This document shows, in pieces, positions 36,796-48,904 of a stretch of DNA of 64,000 nt (position 1 is its first letter; every line of letters begins with the position of its first letter). Location of the stretch: positions 3,720,001-3,784,000 of the forward strand of contig JAKUDP010000001.1 of assembly GCA_022570795.1 (NCBI GenBank), in the 5' to 3' direction. Below the pieces are notes generated by a model. That model saw only the letters and a list, made by a program, of their open reading frames with translations. It searched no databases and was not told where the DNA came from. The stretch comes from Sphaerulina vaccinii (taxonomy: Eukaryota; Ascomycota; Dothideomycetes; Mycosphaerellales; Mycosphaerellaceae). The translations under genes and the position numbers were made by a program.

Positions 36796-36967
36796 GTGAT
36801 TGCTGAGTCTCGTCAATGTGCTACTGTACAAGCAACTCAACGAAGGAAGCATCTCTCTTGGCCTATTCATCTGCCCTGCTAAGCTGCCCGTTCTCCTGTA
36901 GTGAGCCCAAGTCTCGTCGCAGCATCTCCAATCCGCGCATTCGTATCTCTAGCTAGGCTGTGATTGC

Positions 36968-38415
36968 TCAGAGAAGCGTAGACGATACCTTTGAGTACTG
37001 AGTACGAACGTGTGGAGGGACTTTGCCACCGAAGAGATCAAATACAGCCTGTGGCATCTCGCCTGCGACAGCCCGATACTTAGACTTCTTATGCGGTGGT
37101 ATGACCTTGCCATACAGCTCTTGCAACTTCTTGATGACTACTTCTGGGATGCTATCAGCTCCGAGCACTGACTTCGAGGTCGCTTGGGTTGGCTCGGTGA
37201 TGCTTGACGCTGATGAGGCAACACCTGAAACTGATGAGCCCGAGTTCGATGATGACGACGAACACACTGGGCTATAGGGAGTCGCGAGCTGTGGTAGAGT
37301 GGCAAGCTCACAGACAGTATCCTAAGACTATGTCAGTTGTCGGCGGCATACATGGCTTTAGCAGGACACAGCTTACCGCATTCTTCGCCATATCCAGCAG
37401 ACCTCGATACCAACCGCCGATCTCGTCGTAGGCCAGCCAGGCTGAGTCGTGCGAGATGGTGTGGGACTTGTCCTGATCATGAGCATCTGGCACGAGCTTG
37501 GTAGCACGACCATTCGGGCCATACTGGAAGCCACCTCGGTTCCTGCCTTGCTTGTGTGAGTTCTTATACTTCTGGGTGTCCTTGCAAAGATATGCCTCCT
37601 TGACGAGAGCATGAAAGGTCCTCATCGTGCCGAGAGCAGGCCACCAGATGGTTACACCGACTTCGGTTAAGATCTGACGTCCGTGTACTGTGCTCCACTC
37701 TCTGTAGTACGATTAGCATCTCAAGCGGCGACCTTAGCGCTGGTGAGCGACTTACGTGTCGTTGATTATCACAGCAACGTCCCCCGAGACAGACGCGAGT
37801 TTCAGTGGGACTTGGCCGGGATATGCGTCGCCATAGTCCTTGAAGTCCTTGAAGAGTTCGAGGTCTGTGGCGAACAAAGACGCGTCAGGAAAGTGCTTTT
37901 CGAGCAGTCGAATGACAATGATGCAGATCCAGAATGTGTCGTTGCCTGCATTGTGTAGTCGGAATACGTTGTTGTTCTCCGCATCTCCTCCGTGCATCTC
38001 CTCGATGGCTGGCTCCATACCTATTCGAAAGGTCAGCGCGAGTTCGAAGAGTCGCTTGATGCTAGGTGCAGGGCTTTTCGCGCATACCTATGGTGTTGCC
38101 CTTGGCCTTCCACTTCCAGCCCCGTACGCCTAGGTTCTCGAAGAGCACTTGAGAGTCAAACGCGTTGAAGCCGAAAATCTCCTCACTGCGACAAGTTAGC
38201 GATACCCTATATTGCGAACGATGAGAAGCTACTTGCAGTACGATACCAAGAGCGGCGTAGTGGGCACTGTCAGTTGGAGACTGGTCGTGGAACACCGACA
38301 GCAGGACGCCTCCGTTTTGGGTCAACCTCTTCACGAACTCCTCGACCTTCGTGCTCTTGATGTCGGGGCCGCCACCGCGCGCCTCCTGGTAGTAGTCTGA
38401 TCTAGTGATGCCCAT
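36968..38415 (-). CDS. Exonuclease-like (Gfd2/YDR514C-type DEDD fold) protein with halves in swapped order
   Basis: Five exons join in frame: 38415-38233, 38181-38088, 38020-37756, 37701-37377, 37321-36968 (406 residues; the exon 1/2 acceptor is the least certain). Residues about 60-125 resemble the C-terminal half of Gfd2-like RNase H-fold exonucleases (GFNAFDSQVLFENLG and the typical RLHNAGNDTFW). Residues about 170-300 resemble the N-terminal half (AVIINDTEW, LTEVGVTIWWP, then FQYGPNGR). Family members normally read N-half then C-half, so here the order is reversed. The C-terminus is Ser-rich followed by a ~60-residue helical end (IPEVVIKKLQELYGK, HVRTQYSKVSSTLL). It lies next to a third N-half fragment. 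The cause could be a fusion of two former tandem copies by deletion. The family link rests on motifs only. Confidence 0.62.
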
Positions 38416-39825
38416 CTCGAAGTGGTCGTGAGCAGATATCGCTCACGGAAGCGCTATGTTGAGGTGAGGTCAGTTTGTGGCGACGCCGATGTTGAGCTAC
38501 GGCGGACGAAGTCGAAGACCAATCTGTTGACTGCCAGAAACACCCACGCGACTGCGGGCCGTTAAGGTTCATAACAACACGACAGACCCACATCTGACGT
38601 CTGTTCACGCGCTGCAGTCCGTCGATGCTGCAATAGCTCAGAAGGTGCGAGAAGATGCAGACCACCCATCAATCGTTGTGATTGTACTGCGGCGGGCAAG
38701 CCAGATCATGTGGCTGCAGAGTATCGAATCCTATGTATATATATCCCTGAAGCAACTGGAGGAGGCAAGGGTCTTGTAGCACAGGACTGCGGCAGCAACT
38801 CACCTGCAGCTCAACGCGAGATCGTCGCGAGGCTCCATAATTGCAAAGGCGATCATATAAGACAAGGACTGGTATCCATATAAGCACGAATGTGGACAAC
38901 AGGAGTCAGGAACACGAAAGAGAAGGGATTCGAAAGCAGAGGTGGAGAGGTTTCCAGTGCCAACAAAGAGATTGGAGAACAATCGTCCTTCTTTGTGGTT
39001 GTCCTCAGCATCATTTCATCGAGGAAGCTTTCCAGACCTATGTAGACACACAAAGCGGTGACGAGACAGGAGCAAGCTCGCCAGCCACAATCGAAGATGT
39101 TGAGCACTGTGCCCCGAGATTATGCGTACATCGGCGCAGACCTATGTCAATTCCTACTTTGCTTTACTCCTATTTTCTATATGGCCATTTCCCACTAGGA
39201 AATTGTGCAGGCAAAGTGCTTCAGCGCAGAGACGGACAGTTCACTAGAACGTAGTGTGAGAAGTTTCCCACAGCAGGGACCGACGGAGATTAAAGGCAGT
39301 GCACATTGTGAGGATGTGCTTGAGAAGTATTTTCCATGTCATTATATCTCATTGCTCATTCCTTCGCACGTGGCCATTTTCCTGATTAAGCTATCGCCTC
39401 TTGGCCGAGACAGACATCCCTCTGGATAAGTCACTTCTCTAGTATACAGTGTACCCCATGGCTTATCTGCAATTGATCCCCTGGTCGGGTCCACGAGCTC
39501 ACCTGAGAACACAAGCTCAGTCAATGTCGTCTCCTAAGACCTTCGCTAATCTCAAATTTACCGGTCGCTCCCTGAAGCAGCATAGTGCCTTCCTCGAACC
39601 TGGAGCTGATCCCAGATCAACCCAGTCCTGCGATTTTCATTCATGCAATCCTGTTGCACCCATAACCAAGCCTAAAATACAGTGTCATTTCAACCCGGTC
39701 GAGTCTTATAGTACAATCTCATTGCTTTACTCCACAATCACCCCCCTTTCTCTCCAGTAAGCCAAACCTAGTGGGAGAGTCTCTCAATCGCCTTCCCCAT
39801 ACCGTTCTCTAGCCCCTATCTCCTC
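38416..39825. other. Intergenic, no gene recognised
   Basis: About 1.4 kb. Short frames on both strands without motifs. It would contain the promoter of the exonuclease-like gene and the 3' region of the gene ending at 39826. Confidence 0.5.
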
Positions 39826-41622
39826 TCAATTCTCGCGATATGCATTGGCAACCTCTCGCAAGCAGAGTCTCGTGTGCTGCGTGACAGTTTCAGCGCAGTA
39901 GTAGCACGTGTCGTCTTCCTGGTTGTTGTCTGGGTCCTGCGGTGTGTTGATTCTGTTCTCGTCTCCGTTCTCTACATATCCTGGGATTGTCGGGTCGTCT
40001 GGCAGCTCAGCAGCATAGTCGATCTCGTTAGCTTCGGGAGCGCCTGGGACAGTGTCATTGATCTTGGGATCAGGATTGTCTTGCTGAGGAGGAATGGTCG
40101 TAGCTGACTTCTTCGATCGCTTGTTGTGCGATTCGTGAGCCGGATCCTCTCGGGACCGCTTGCGGCCACGGTGGGCGTTGGTAGGAGTCTGAGCGATATC
40201 GTCTCCTTGGTTGGTCTCCGTGTTGACATTGGCGGGAACAGTCGATGGAGCGGCTACAAGTGGTGGCATAGCTGGGGTAGGCTTTGTTGAAACTGCGCTT
40301 GGAGCAACGACGAGTGGAAGAGTCCTACACGTCGCGCATGTGTTTGCCGAGTTGAGGTTGTAGGTGTTGGGATTGCTCAAATCGGCGGTAAATCGAGCCT
40401 TCATAGCTACGTTTCCGGTGCCTTTGCGCGCACTCTTGTACTGTTGGAACATCGTGGGGAAGTTGGCCTCGCCATAGATGTGCTTGAGTGCCAAGTTGAC
40501 CCGTTGAGTATCGTGTTGCTGGATTCGGGAAAGGGGTCTTGGTTCTCTTCTTGCGTTCGCTTTGCATTGATGAAGCGTTTGATGTCCGCATTACCGAAAG
40601 TGATGCCGATATACAATATGAGACCACTAATCATCACATCGCTATCGATCCCACTTCCGATGGCTACGATCTGGGCGGCAGTCATATTCATATATGGTAT
40701 GGCACTATGATGGTGTGGTCTAGCAGGCTGCTCATTTCGACCCTTGCGTCTTGGCGGGTTGGGCTGCGCCGGGTGCTGTGGAGCTGTGTTGGGAACAGCG
40801 TTCTGAGTGACATACGTTAGCATTCCCATATCTCCATAACCTTTCAACGGTTTCATTAACTTACTGTAGCGGAGGTGGTTGGTACAGTCGATGCTCCTTC
40901 GAATGTGGGGACAAATGGGAACCAGATCTCGCTCTTCTCCCGGCCTGACCACACAATCTGTCGAACCAGGAAGATCGTTCTTGTGGCCATCTGCTCGGGC
41001 ATGCTGTTGAACAGGTCAAGATCGTAGTTCCCATTGTAGATGGTAATCACACCCAGTTGGTATACTTCGCCTTCTCCGTCACAGTGAGCCCGGAACCGCA
41101 AGTGTTGGAGAAACTCGTCCAGGTTCAGCGATCGCTCAAAGTCGAAGCTCACGATGTGAGTGTACTTAACCGATTCAACGGCTGGGGTAGCGAGCTGCTG
41201 TAAGAGGTCCGGGTTGTCTCTGACCTGGTCGTACCGCTTTCGGTAATCAGATGCAGATGAGTCGGTTCCCGTAGTCCTCAAGCTTGCTGCCACTACTTGC
41301 TGCCTGGTAAGTATGGCTTGGCTCTGCTGGAGTCTCCCGGTGATGAGTGCATTCTGCAGTGCGAGATGGCCCTCGGCACTCATTCGAACAGAGACGGCTG
41401 GAGCTTGAGGGCCATTGAGGGGTACTCCATTCACAACCAAAGAGTTCTGGGATTCCGCCATAGCTCGCAGGGTGGCATTGTTGTAAAGGGACACCGTTTC
41501 GTAGTCGCTGAGTCTAATCTCTGAGTGGCGAGAAAATCGTCGAGCGGGTCTGCGGCTACCTCGGAAGGCATGGTGGCAACAAATAGCTCGGAATCGCCGT
41601 CAAGCTCAATCCACTCGGCCAT
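39826..41622 (-). CDS. Cys-pair hypothetical protein, paralog of 47251-48904; frame disrupted
   Basis: The core exon is 41461-40865 (MAESQNSLVVNGVPLNG...), spliced through gtaagt..actcag to 40802. An upstream ATG at 41622 (MAEWIELDGDSE) could add an N-terminus, but its frame does not join cleanly. Shared with the 47251 paralog: NGVPLNG, the region around YQLGVITIYNGNYDLDLF, ATRTIFLVRQ, GSGIDSD, a C-x2-C (TCATCR) and a C-terminal C-x2-C-x6-H-x3-C. The two exon-2 frames (through EENQDPFPESSN and from LALKHIYGE) are offset by one base near 40520; the paralog reads straight through this place, so a 1-nt loss (or a sequencing error) is likely. Function unknown; the Cys/His spacing suggests zinc binding. 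Annotate as possibly pseudogenising. Confidence 0.65.
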
Positions 41623-43270
41623 ACTGCTCTCTCCACAAGTGGCAGGTTGAAGTGAAGCAATTTGAGGTGCCGATGACTGCGAGATGGCGGAATGACCGGA
41701 AATGTCGCAATGCCGGTGTCCTTTCAATCAACACCTCGCGGTGCTGAGAGATCAAACCGGCTTCGCGAGTGGCTGACGCTGTTGCTGAAGATGTGTGCTG
41801 TGTTGAAGGCGATGATGTGATCGGTGGTGGAGGATGGTGAAAGGTGGTGATGTCGGTGGATGAAGGAAAGAGGAAGCAGACGTCAGTGCGAAGATCCAGA
41901 GGTATATATAAATTCCTCTCCGCTAGCTCGACTTCCTCGTCAAGCTGAGTCGAAGTGAGGAGACTGACAGTTCCCTCTGAAGCTATAGCCGGCCTTGATC
42001 CACAAGTAGTCGTCGATATCCGGCTAACGAGCCAATGGAAGCGATACTCCGGTCATATCTGGCAGACTTCGGATGCCAAGTATGGAAGGAAGTTGAGTGA
42101 ATACACCTGCAAAGCCAATGGGATCGCTGCAGATGCCGGCTCGCTGCCGTCCGCTCTCGCTAACGGTCGGCTGGGTCTTCTCACTTGTCTGAACAATAGA
42201 GCGTCCTATTGTCGAAGGCGTTGCGAGCGGCTACAGGACCGGCTAGGCGCTATCGATAGCGAGTGAATTGGTGGATGCTGGATATGACTCCGGAGCCTAA
42301 CTTCAGGGGAGGACTGGGAGAAGCTGGAGCTGATGAAGGTGGAGAGAAGAGGCCACTTGGGATCAGCTAGCGACCACTGCTTCGCAAGGGACGAGGGTAG
42401 TCTATGTTCGAGACTGCTCACACTCAGTGACGTGGTGGTTGCTTCGGACTAGAGCATCTTGACAGAGCGGTAAGTTACTGCACAGCGGCGATCTTGTAGC
42501 GCCCACCGGCAGCGCGATCGATGAGAATTCACAGATATAAAGTGCACCAAGTAGCATGTGGTCTGGTAACGTCTGCCGACATAGCGTAGACATAAGCATA
42601 TAAAGGTTTGTGAAGAGTTGTGTATAGTCGTGCAAGACCACAAGGAGGTCCTGATGTCTGCGGATGTCGTTAGCCAGACTATACTTGTGTATAACTGTTA
42701 TCTTTTCCATAAACTTCCAAACAAACAGAGGCCAAACAGAGTCGAGTCCACGGACCTCGATGCAAGAAGCATCGGAGCCCTGAGCCCGTGAAGGCATACT
42801 CAACAACATGGACGCACCAGAATTGTAGGCTGTCATCACGGCCTAATGTCCAGTACATTGTCGATATCCTAGGCATCACCATCCACGGCCAACTCGAAGT
42901 CCGGCTGAGTCAAGCGGCTTCAAGACCGCTTTGTTCTCAGGTGAACATCGTTCTCAAAAGAGCTGTGAGCGCCTGACACGTGGTTCGGCCTCGCCGTGTG
43001 CGCTGCAGGGTCCGGTCTGTATTTGTACCAGTCAAACCAGTAGCTGTAAGGCCCTGAAGCTTTGTAAACAAACGCCCAGGAGAGGTCTGGACGGCATTTG
43101 GGCTGATCCACTCCAAAGGTAGTAGTCCGTCGATTCGATCCAGAGTAATAGGCGACGAAGCAGATAGTCCGATGGCAGTCCGGTATCCAAATACGTCGTC
43201 CACAAGCCTGGAGACTTGCCACGAGGGCTGCAGTTCGACGGCTTTCATTCATTCTTCACTACCTCTCATC
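41623..43270. other. Intergenic, weak frames only
   Basis: About 1.65 kb. The right neighbourhood of the 41622 start is C/T-rich on the minus strand (promoter-like, about 41780-41880). A minus-strand frame at 42402-42839 (145 codons) is the best remaining candidate gene, without motif or homology that I can name. Confidence 0.4.
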
Positions 43271-44984
43271 TTACATCTCTTCCAACTGCTTCACCTCCTC
43301 CCAAAACTCACACTGTTCTAATCCCCACTCATCATCGATCATCTTCGCTACAGTACCTTTCTCGGTCCCACCCATCTCTTCATCGTTGCCTTCCCCGAAG
43401 ATCATCGTCTTGCCGCTCTCTGTGAAACTTTGCCACTCCTCGCCTGGATCTCCATGAACGATGAACCTGCACAGGGAATCATGATATTTCTTCGCAACTG
43501 CATCATGGGTAGGCGAAATTCGTCGTGCTGAAGGCGCCATGACTTCATACCACATGTTATCCCCATGGTTCGCACCACTGACGACATCCTTTTGCAAATT
43601 CCAGTGGTACAGCCATTTTCGACGAGGACCACTTGCTTAGCGGTGTAGCGGACTGGTGAAACATAAGCCTAATGACCATATGCTGCTTCAGTCCTGGCGT
43701 AGTGTCTTCCCAGACCAAGAGCTGCAATATATCGTTTGTCGGCGTGTTCAGGAAAGACATCTGGATCCGGGTACAATAATTGCAAGCGTTCAAGGTGTGA
43801 GGAGTTGAGTTGTGGAAGTAGAGTCTTGAAGAAATCAACGAACTCTGCGTTTGTGGAGATGGAGCGAGGGACGTAACGTGTGCCTTCATTGTGGTTAAAG
43901 CCCGTGATTGTCAGGCAGCTGTGATAGTCGTTAGACTTCCAGGCTTCAATAGGAGATCGAGAGATGATGTCGTTGTCTATCACGGGTTGCCAGGCCCAGC
44001 GAACGCTTGGATTGTACTCTGCGAAGACTTTGTTCTGCGCGTCGATGATCGCTGAGGCTGGAGCTGAGCGGAGGTCGGCCAAGAGGTCTGGCGAGTCCAT
44101 TGAACAGCCAACGAGTCCGACGAACTTCTCGAATCGTTCCTCGTGTAGTGCGGAGTCGTACTTATGTGCTGCTCGTGATGTTGCCGCACCTGACTCGATG
44201 ATCGCACGTGCGAATAGATGACCCTCCGGCTCATTGATGTTCATGGTGTGATGAGCGATCGAATGAGCCCCGGCTGAGATCCCAACGACTGTGATCCAGT
44301 CTTTGTTACCGCCGAATGCCGCAGCATTGGTGTGTACCCATTCCAGGAGAAGGATCTGGTCGCGAAGTCCCAAATTCAGTAGACCGTGTTTGGCAGTGAC
44401 AGAGCTGGTTAGAAATCCAAGAGCGCCGAGGCGGTAGTTGAAGGATATGGCGAGGAAGGGCTCTGCAGAGTGAGCTAGCATGGAAGCTGTATCGTGCATT
44501 GTGGCTGTGCCACGATTGAAAGCTGAGTTGGATGTGATCAGCCTGGGACTCTGATGTGATCGAAGGATGGACTAGTCACCTCCGCCATGAATGTATACCA
44601 TGATGGGCAAAGCAGCATCACTTCTTGTACCCTGCACACGAAACACGTTCGCGGTCAAACAATCCTCGTTAGGCTCGAGATTCGGGACATCTTCAATGAC
44701 TACGAACTACTGCGATGGAGCCCTATATGGCCTCATTGTCAGCTCTGATCGAAGCCAACAATGTATCTGCCTCACCTGAAGCCATACTCGGTCGCCTGGA
44801 AGGTTTCTGTGCTGGGTGGAAGAGGGAGTGGTCTAGCAAAGCGTAGTTCGCCAATTGGTGGTTGAGCATATGAGATGCCTAGGAAACCTTCGATAGCAGT
44901 AGGATGGTTGTCGCTGCTTAAGACTTTGCCAATGTATGTGCCTTGAGTAAGTGTTACAGCTGGTGCTTCAGATTGTGCTGCCAT
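43271..44984 (-). pseudogene. Type-B carboxylesterase, disabled
   Basis: Exon 1 (from 44984, MAAQSEAPAV..) gives GFLGISYAQPPIGELRF. A later exon (about 44706-44580) gives NEDCLTANVF and PIMVYIHGGG. After a clean intron (gtgact..actcag) come FNYRLGALGF, DWITVVGISAGAHS (nucleophile Ser), GFNHNEGTRY (acid) and, near the C-terminus, SGANHGDNMWYE (His). These are the alpha/beta-hydrolase carboxylesterase landmarks and the catalytic triad is present. Three lesions are visible: an in-frame TAG at 44707-44709 just after the first intron acceptor, a TAG at 43669-43671 inside conserved YGHxAYVSPVRY, and a frame shift between that block and RKWLYHWNLQKDVV about 40-60 bases downstream. Alternative splicing cannot easily remove all three. 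Both stops could derive from TGG or CAG by C-to-T-type change. Confidence 0.78.
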
Positions 44985-47250
44985 ATCGATAGCCGAGGAG
45001 CTTGAGAGAAGGAGCTGCAGCTTCCAATTGACTTCAGGACCCGGCGATTCCAGATGGAAGTCTGCGAAATAAGCAAAGGGCTATAGTCTTCCTGATCGTC
45101 TCCTAGTACCGGCGTCCCTTGCGTGAAGACGGCGTGCGACATCATCAAGCTCGGACTTCTACTACAATCGGGCAAAAGCCGGCATACCAACACCGGGCAA
45201 GATAGGCCAAGTCAATCACATCTCGTCGTTCAAGCAGACGTACCTTTGCCTTCCGCTAGAGGTCTTGAAGACTATAGAGCATACTGTCCAGCTCGTCCCG
45301 TACCTGATGCATGTGCGATTCCATCACATACAGCACTATATTCACAGAGTTCAGTAGACTGCATGCTTGCTGTAGCTGTGGCGATCCTGTCTCATCAATC
45401 GATACACTCTAGCATTGTGTTTGATGGCATCATCTGCAGTGTTGGAGATGGACATAATGATGAGTAGAGGAAGAGGGAATGAAGGAAGAACGACGCGTCG
45501 AGACTCGGTAATGGCACCAATGCCAAGTCTGACCCCGAGACGAGACACTGGACTTCTTCCTCCGAGGCTCTAATTTGACCTCATCTGCCTCTTGTTCCTA
45601 ACAATGCCTCGTGTACTTCACTATCTTCTTGCCATCGCTGTTTCTTATGACCGCAATCCTGGAGGAAGCATTACACTTATGAAGATGATGAAACCTGGCT
45701 GCCACGATGGTGAGGAGTGTTCCCGAAACCGCCACGATCACAAGCAATACATACTCTCTATCAACGAACGAGAGTGTACTAAGTGTACATAACCAAGATC
45801 TCACAGCGCGAAACATCGTCCACAAGCTCCATTCCAACGCCTGATGATGGCCTTCCATGGGCATTCGGACGACACGATCTGCCTGACAGCCATGGCGATC
45901 TCGGAGGCCACGAGTCTTGCTGCTCTTTGTCGTGAGTTACTGTTTGCTTGTGCCTCTAATACACAACAAGACAGAACGGTCTGAGTGACAATGTGGTCTA
46001 TATATACTGGGCTCAGGGCGTCCGCTGGCGTGAGGCTCCTCTCAGTAAGTACGACTATACTCAACTCCCTTGAAGCCATATACTATGACACCACGACTCT
46101 ACGCACTTCAAGCACTGCATTGGATAGCACTCATCGCCGAGACCAATGCGCAAACTATCGCCTGAGCTCTATCAAGTCATCCTCGCGCATGTCGCCACTG
46201 CTGGAAGAAGCGAACATATTGGAAAGCTGGTCTCAAGGACGAGTCGAAAAGCTCGCGCAGCACTGCTGCCATGACGATTGCTCCGTGGGGCCATGTCGCA
46301 TCGCTCAGAAGCGCTGTGCTTCATGATACATGGTATACCATTGCTGTACAGCATGATCCGAAGTGATTGATCATCTCAGCCTTGTATGTCCTACAATGGT
46401 GGCCTGCAACTCCTCAGGTTGCCGTTGACCATGTCACTAAGCTTAGATACATTCGAGCCAGGCCAAGCGTTCGCCGTCGCTGAGAAGCAGTCTTCTGCAC
46501 AGGACGTAATGTGACTGCTCCTGCGCGCTGCCGAGAGCGTCGAACCTTCGCACATGCCTATAACGACCTCAGGCCAGTACCCGCTTGTTCAGGCATCCTG
46601 GCTACTGCCAGGAAAGGCAATCGCGTTCTAATTCACTCACGCTCCTACGCTTTTGGGATGCGCGCACGGCCCTCAGCGCGGTCCTCGACAATAGCAAGCT
46701 CCACTTTCACGCAAGTGAGATGGTATCCAGCACTTGTGAAGCAGCGGAGGCTGCCGAATACGTTGATGACCGCGTTATAATCGCGTCCAGGACGTGTTTC
46801 AGGGACTCAGAGGCGTTATGTTCGCGTCAAATACCAGCTTTTAGGGGCTTTTATTGGCTGATGAGTGAATTTGGACCTCTTTCCACTACCACTCTGGCTT
46901 CAGTTTGGATGGACTGAACCTCACTTGCGAGAAGCTGGACGCAGCGCTGCTGCCCTTCTCGCGGACTGCTCTGCGTCTTCTTCCCCGTTCTTTCCTCCGC
47001 CAACATCACCACTTCCATACCACATTTCCCTCATCCACAACACTTCCCCTTCCACATCACACCTCACACCACATTGTGCTTCACCGCCAGTGCGCCAATC
47101 ACAGCGGCGACATATCTTCCAACGACCGCAAGGCATTCCTTGCCCAACACCACGACAAACGACATATCTCTGCGACGCGGCCGCTTTTCAGCCGTTGCCG
47201 CGTAGCAGTCACCGGCAGCGCAGTAACCGGCACTTCAGCAGAGAGACAGA
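44985..47250. other. Intergenic; promoter-like pyrimidine tract at its right end
   Basis: About 2.3 kb. No frame carries a recognisable motif; the 88-codon minus-strand frame at 45598-45864 contains one hydrophobic stretch but no further support. About 46970-47240 is strongly C/T-rich on the plus strand (repeated ccacatttccct, cttccccttcc), a typical fungal leader just upstream of the ATG at 47251. Confidence 0.5.
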
Positions 47251-48904
47251 ATGGCCTCCACCCAGCCTCCCTTCTGGGATCCCCCAGTCTCCAATACTGC
47301 GACAGCTCGTGCTCTAAACGAAGCAGCCGACTCACACTATCTCGACAATGTCCCTCTCAACGGCACTTCCGGCATTAAAATCAACATCCAAATGACCTAC
47401 AAAGGGAAGCTTGCTCTCCCTCAAGCACTCTCTGTCGATCTCCTGGAGCAGGAAGACTCTAGCATCCCACTTAGGCCTGTTCAGCAGGTCGTCGACATAG
47501 CTCTATCTCACCTCGAACGCCAAGGTGCCATCCCAGACATCAATTGGCGACAACAGTGTATATTGCAGGATGCTGAGCTCCAAGAGGCACTTAGGACTAC
47601 CCCAGCAGAGTCGGTGGAGCACGCTTGCCCATACAGCTACAAGATGAACGTCATCGGTCTCGACGATATACTCACCAAACTCAGGGTCTGGGCGTTCCGC
47701 GCTCAGCAGGGCTGTGTGTACCAAATCGGCGTGATCACTATTGCACCAGGAAACGCCACAATGTTCCTCTACAGCACTCTCCCGGGGCATGATGCTACTC
47801 ATACCATCTTCTTAGTACGCACGTTGTTCCCAATGCAGAACGGAGCATACATGGAATGCTGGCGACCCCTCATTCCCTCTGCTCAAAACGAGCCCACCGT
47901 GCCTTTGAGAGCGGGACCGGTAAGCATTCCCATTTTCACACCCTTTTTGAGAGATATTCGAGCTAACTTTGGGATAGTCCACCTCACGCACTCCAGGTGA
48001 TCGAAAGGATTCAGCCATTGACCTAACACAAGACTGTCCAGCTGCTCCCGACAAAATCCCCAGGAGACGAATAAGATCACGACCTTCGGCCATCGCAGCT
48101 GCATATCGCTCAGGCCGGTCTAACATACCAGACAACCCACACCACCTGAGTGCCGTCCCGTATATTCACAGAACTGCCGAAGATATCCTGAGTCTCGGCA
48201 GTGGTGTGGATACAGATCGCATGTACGGACGCCTGATCCTGTATCTTGGTCTCTTTCTCCGCAACGTTCAAATCAGCAAGATGCTCGACAACAAGCGTCA
48301 GAACGAAGAGAATCAGAAAGCATACGCCAAGGGCAGTAACCAAGCCTGGAACCGTATGCGAGAAGCTTTGAAACACTGCCTCGGCCCCGACGAAAAGGGC
48401 GACAAGGGCGATAAGAAGTACCAGAAGAACCTGAAAGCGTACCAGGACGCCCGAAATGGAGATCCAGTGCAGAGACAACGTTTCCTCGACATCGTCAAAC
48501 GCCAAAACCACACAGACTACGTCACACCAGAGGATTGCAGCATGTGCAAAGCTCCCACTACTAGCTCTCCCGATGCTCCAGCAACGACCGCGCCAGATGC
48601 ACTCATCCCAGCTCAAAACCAGACTTTCCCGAATTCTGGAGAGCAGGCCCAGACAGTTCCCGGACTTGGTTCTCCCAAGCGCCCACACCACGACATCAAC
48701 AATACTACCACCAACAACAACAGCTGCAAGAAAGGCAAGACTCAACCCGCAGATCTTGCAATTCCCCACCAAAACGCCGACTTCAAGGGGAACAAACCCC
48801 AAAACGACAACGAAAAGTTCTGCGTTTGGTGTAACGGAGACTGGTTTCACGAGATCGATTGTCCCATTGCCTGGACGAACCTGAACCCAAGAGGAGGATT
48901 GTAG
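47251..48904 (+). CDS. Cys-pair hypothetical protein, 531 aa (intact paralog)
   Basis: Two exons, 47251-47919 and 47978-48904, with a 58-nt intron (gtaagc..gctaac..gatag) that falls at the same place as in its paralog at 39826-41622. Start MASTQPPFWDPP follows a pyrimidine-rich leader. The N-terminal ~220 residues are a globular region (NVPLNG, YQIGVITIAPGNATMFL, ATHTIFLVR). The middle has a helical stretch after GSGVDTDRM and a Lys/Gln-rich coil (NKRQNEENQKAYAKG). Then comes a C-x2-C (DCSMCK), a Pro/Asn/Thr-rich linker with a basic patch (SPKRPHHD, KKGKT), and a C-terminal C-x2-C-x5-H-x3-C followed by PIAW. No known domain. The paired cysteines and histidine look like zinc ligands; a nuclear or nucleic-acid role is inference only. 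Confidence 0.82.

Noticed and set aside
42402..43252. Minus-strand frames of 145 and 110 codons as genes
   Set aside because: No start context, motif or splice pattern supports them, and composition is not clearly coding; left as an unassigned interval.
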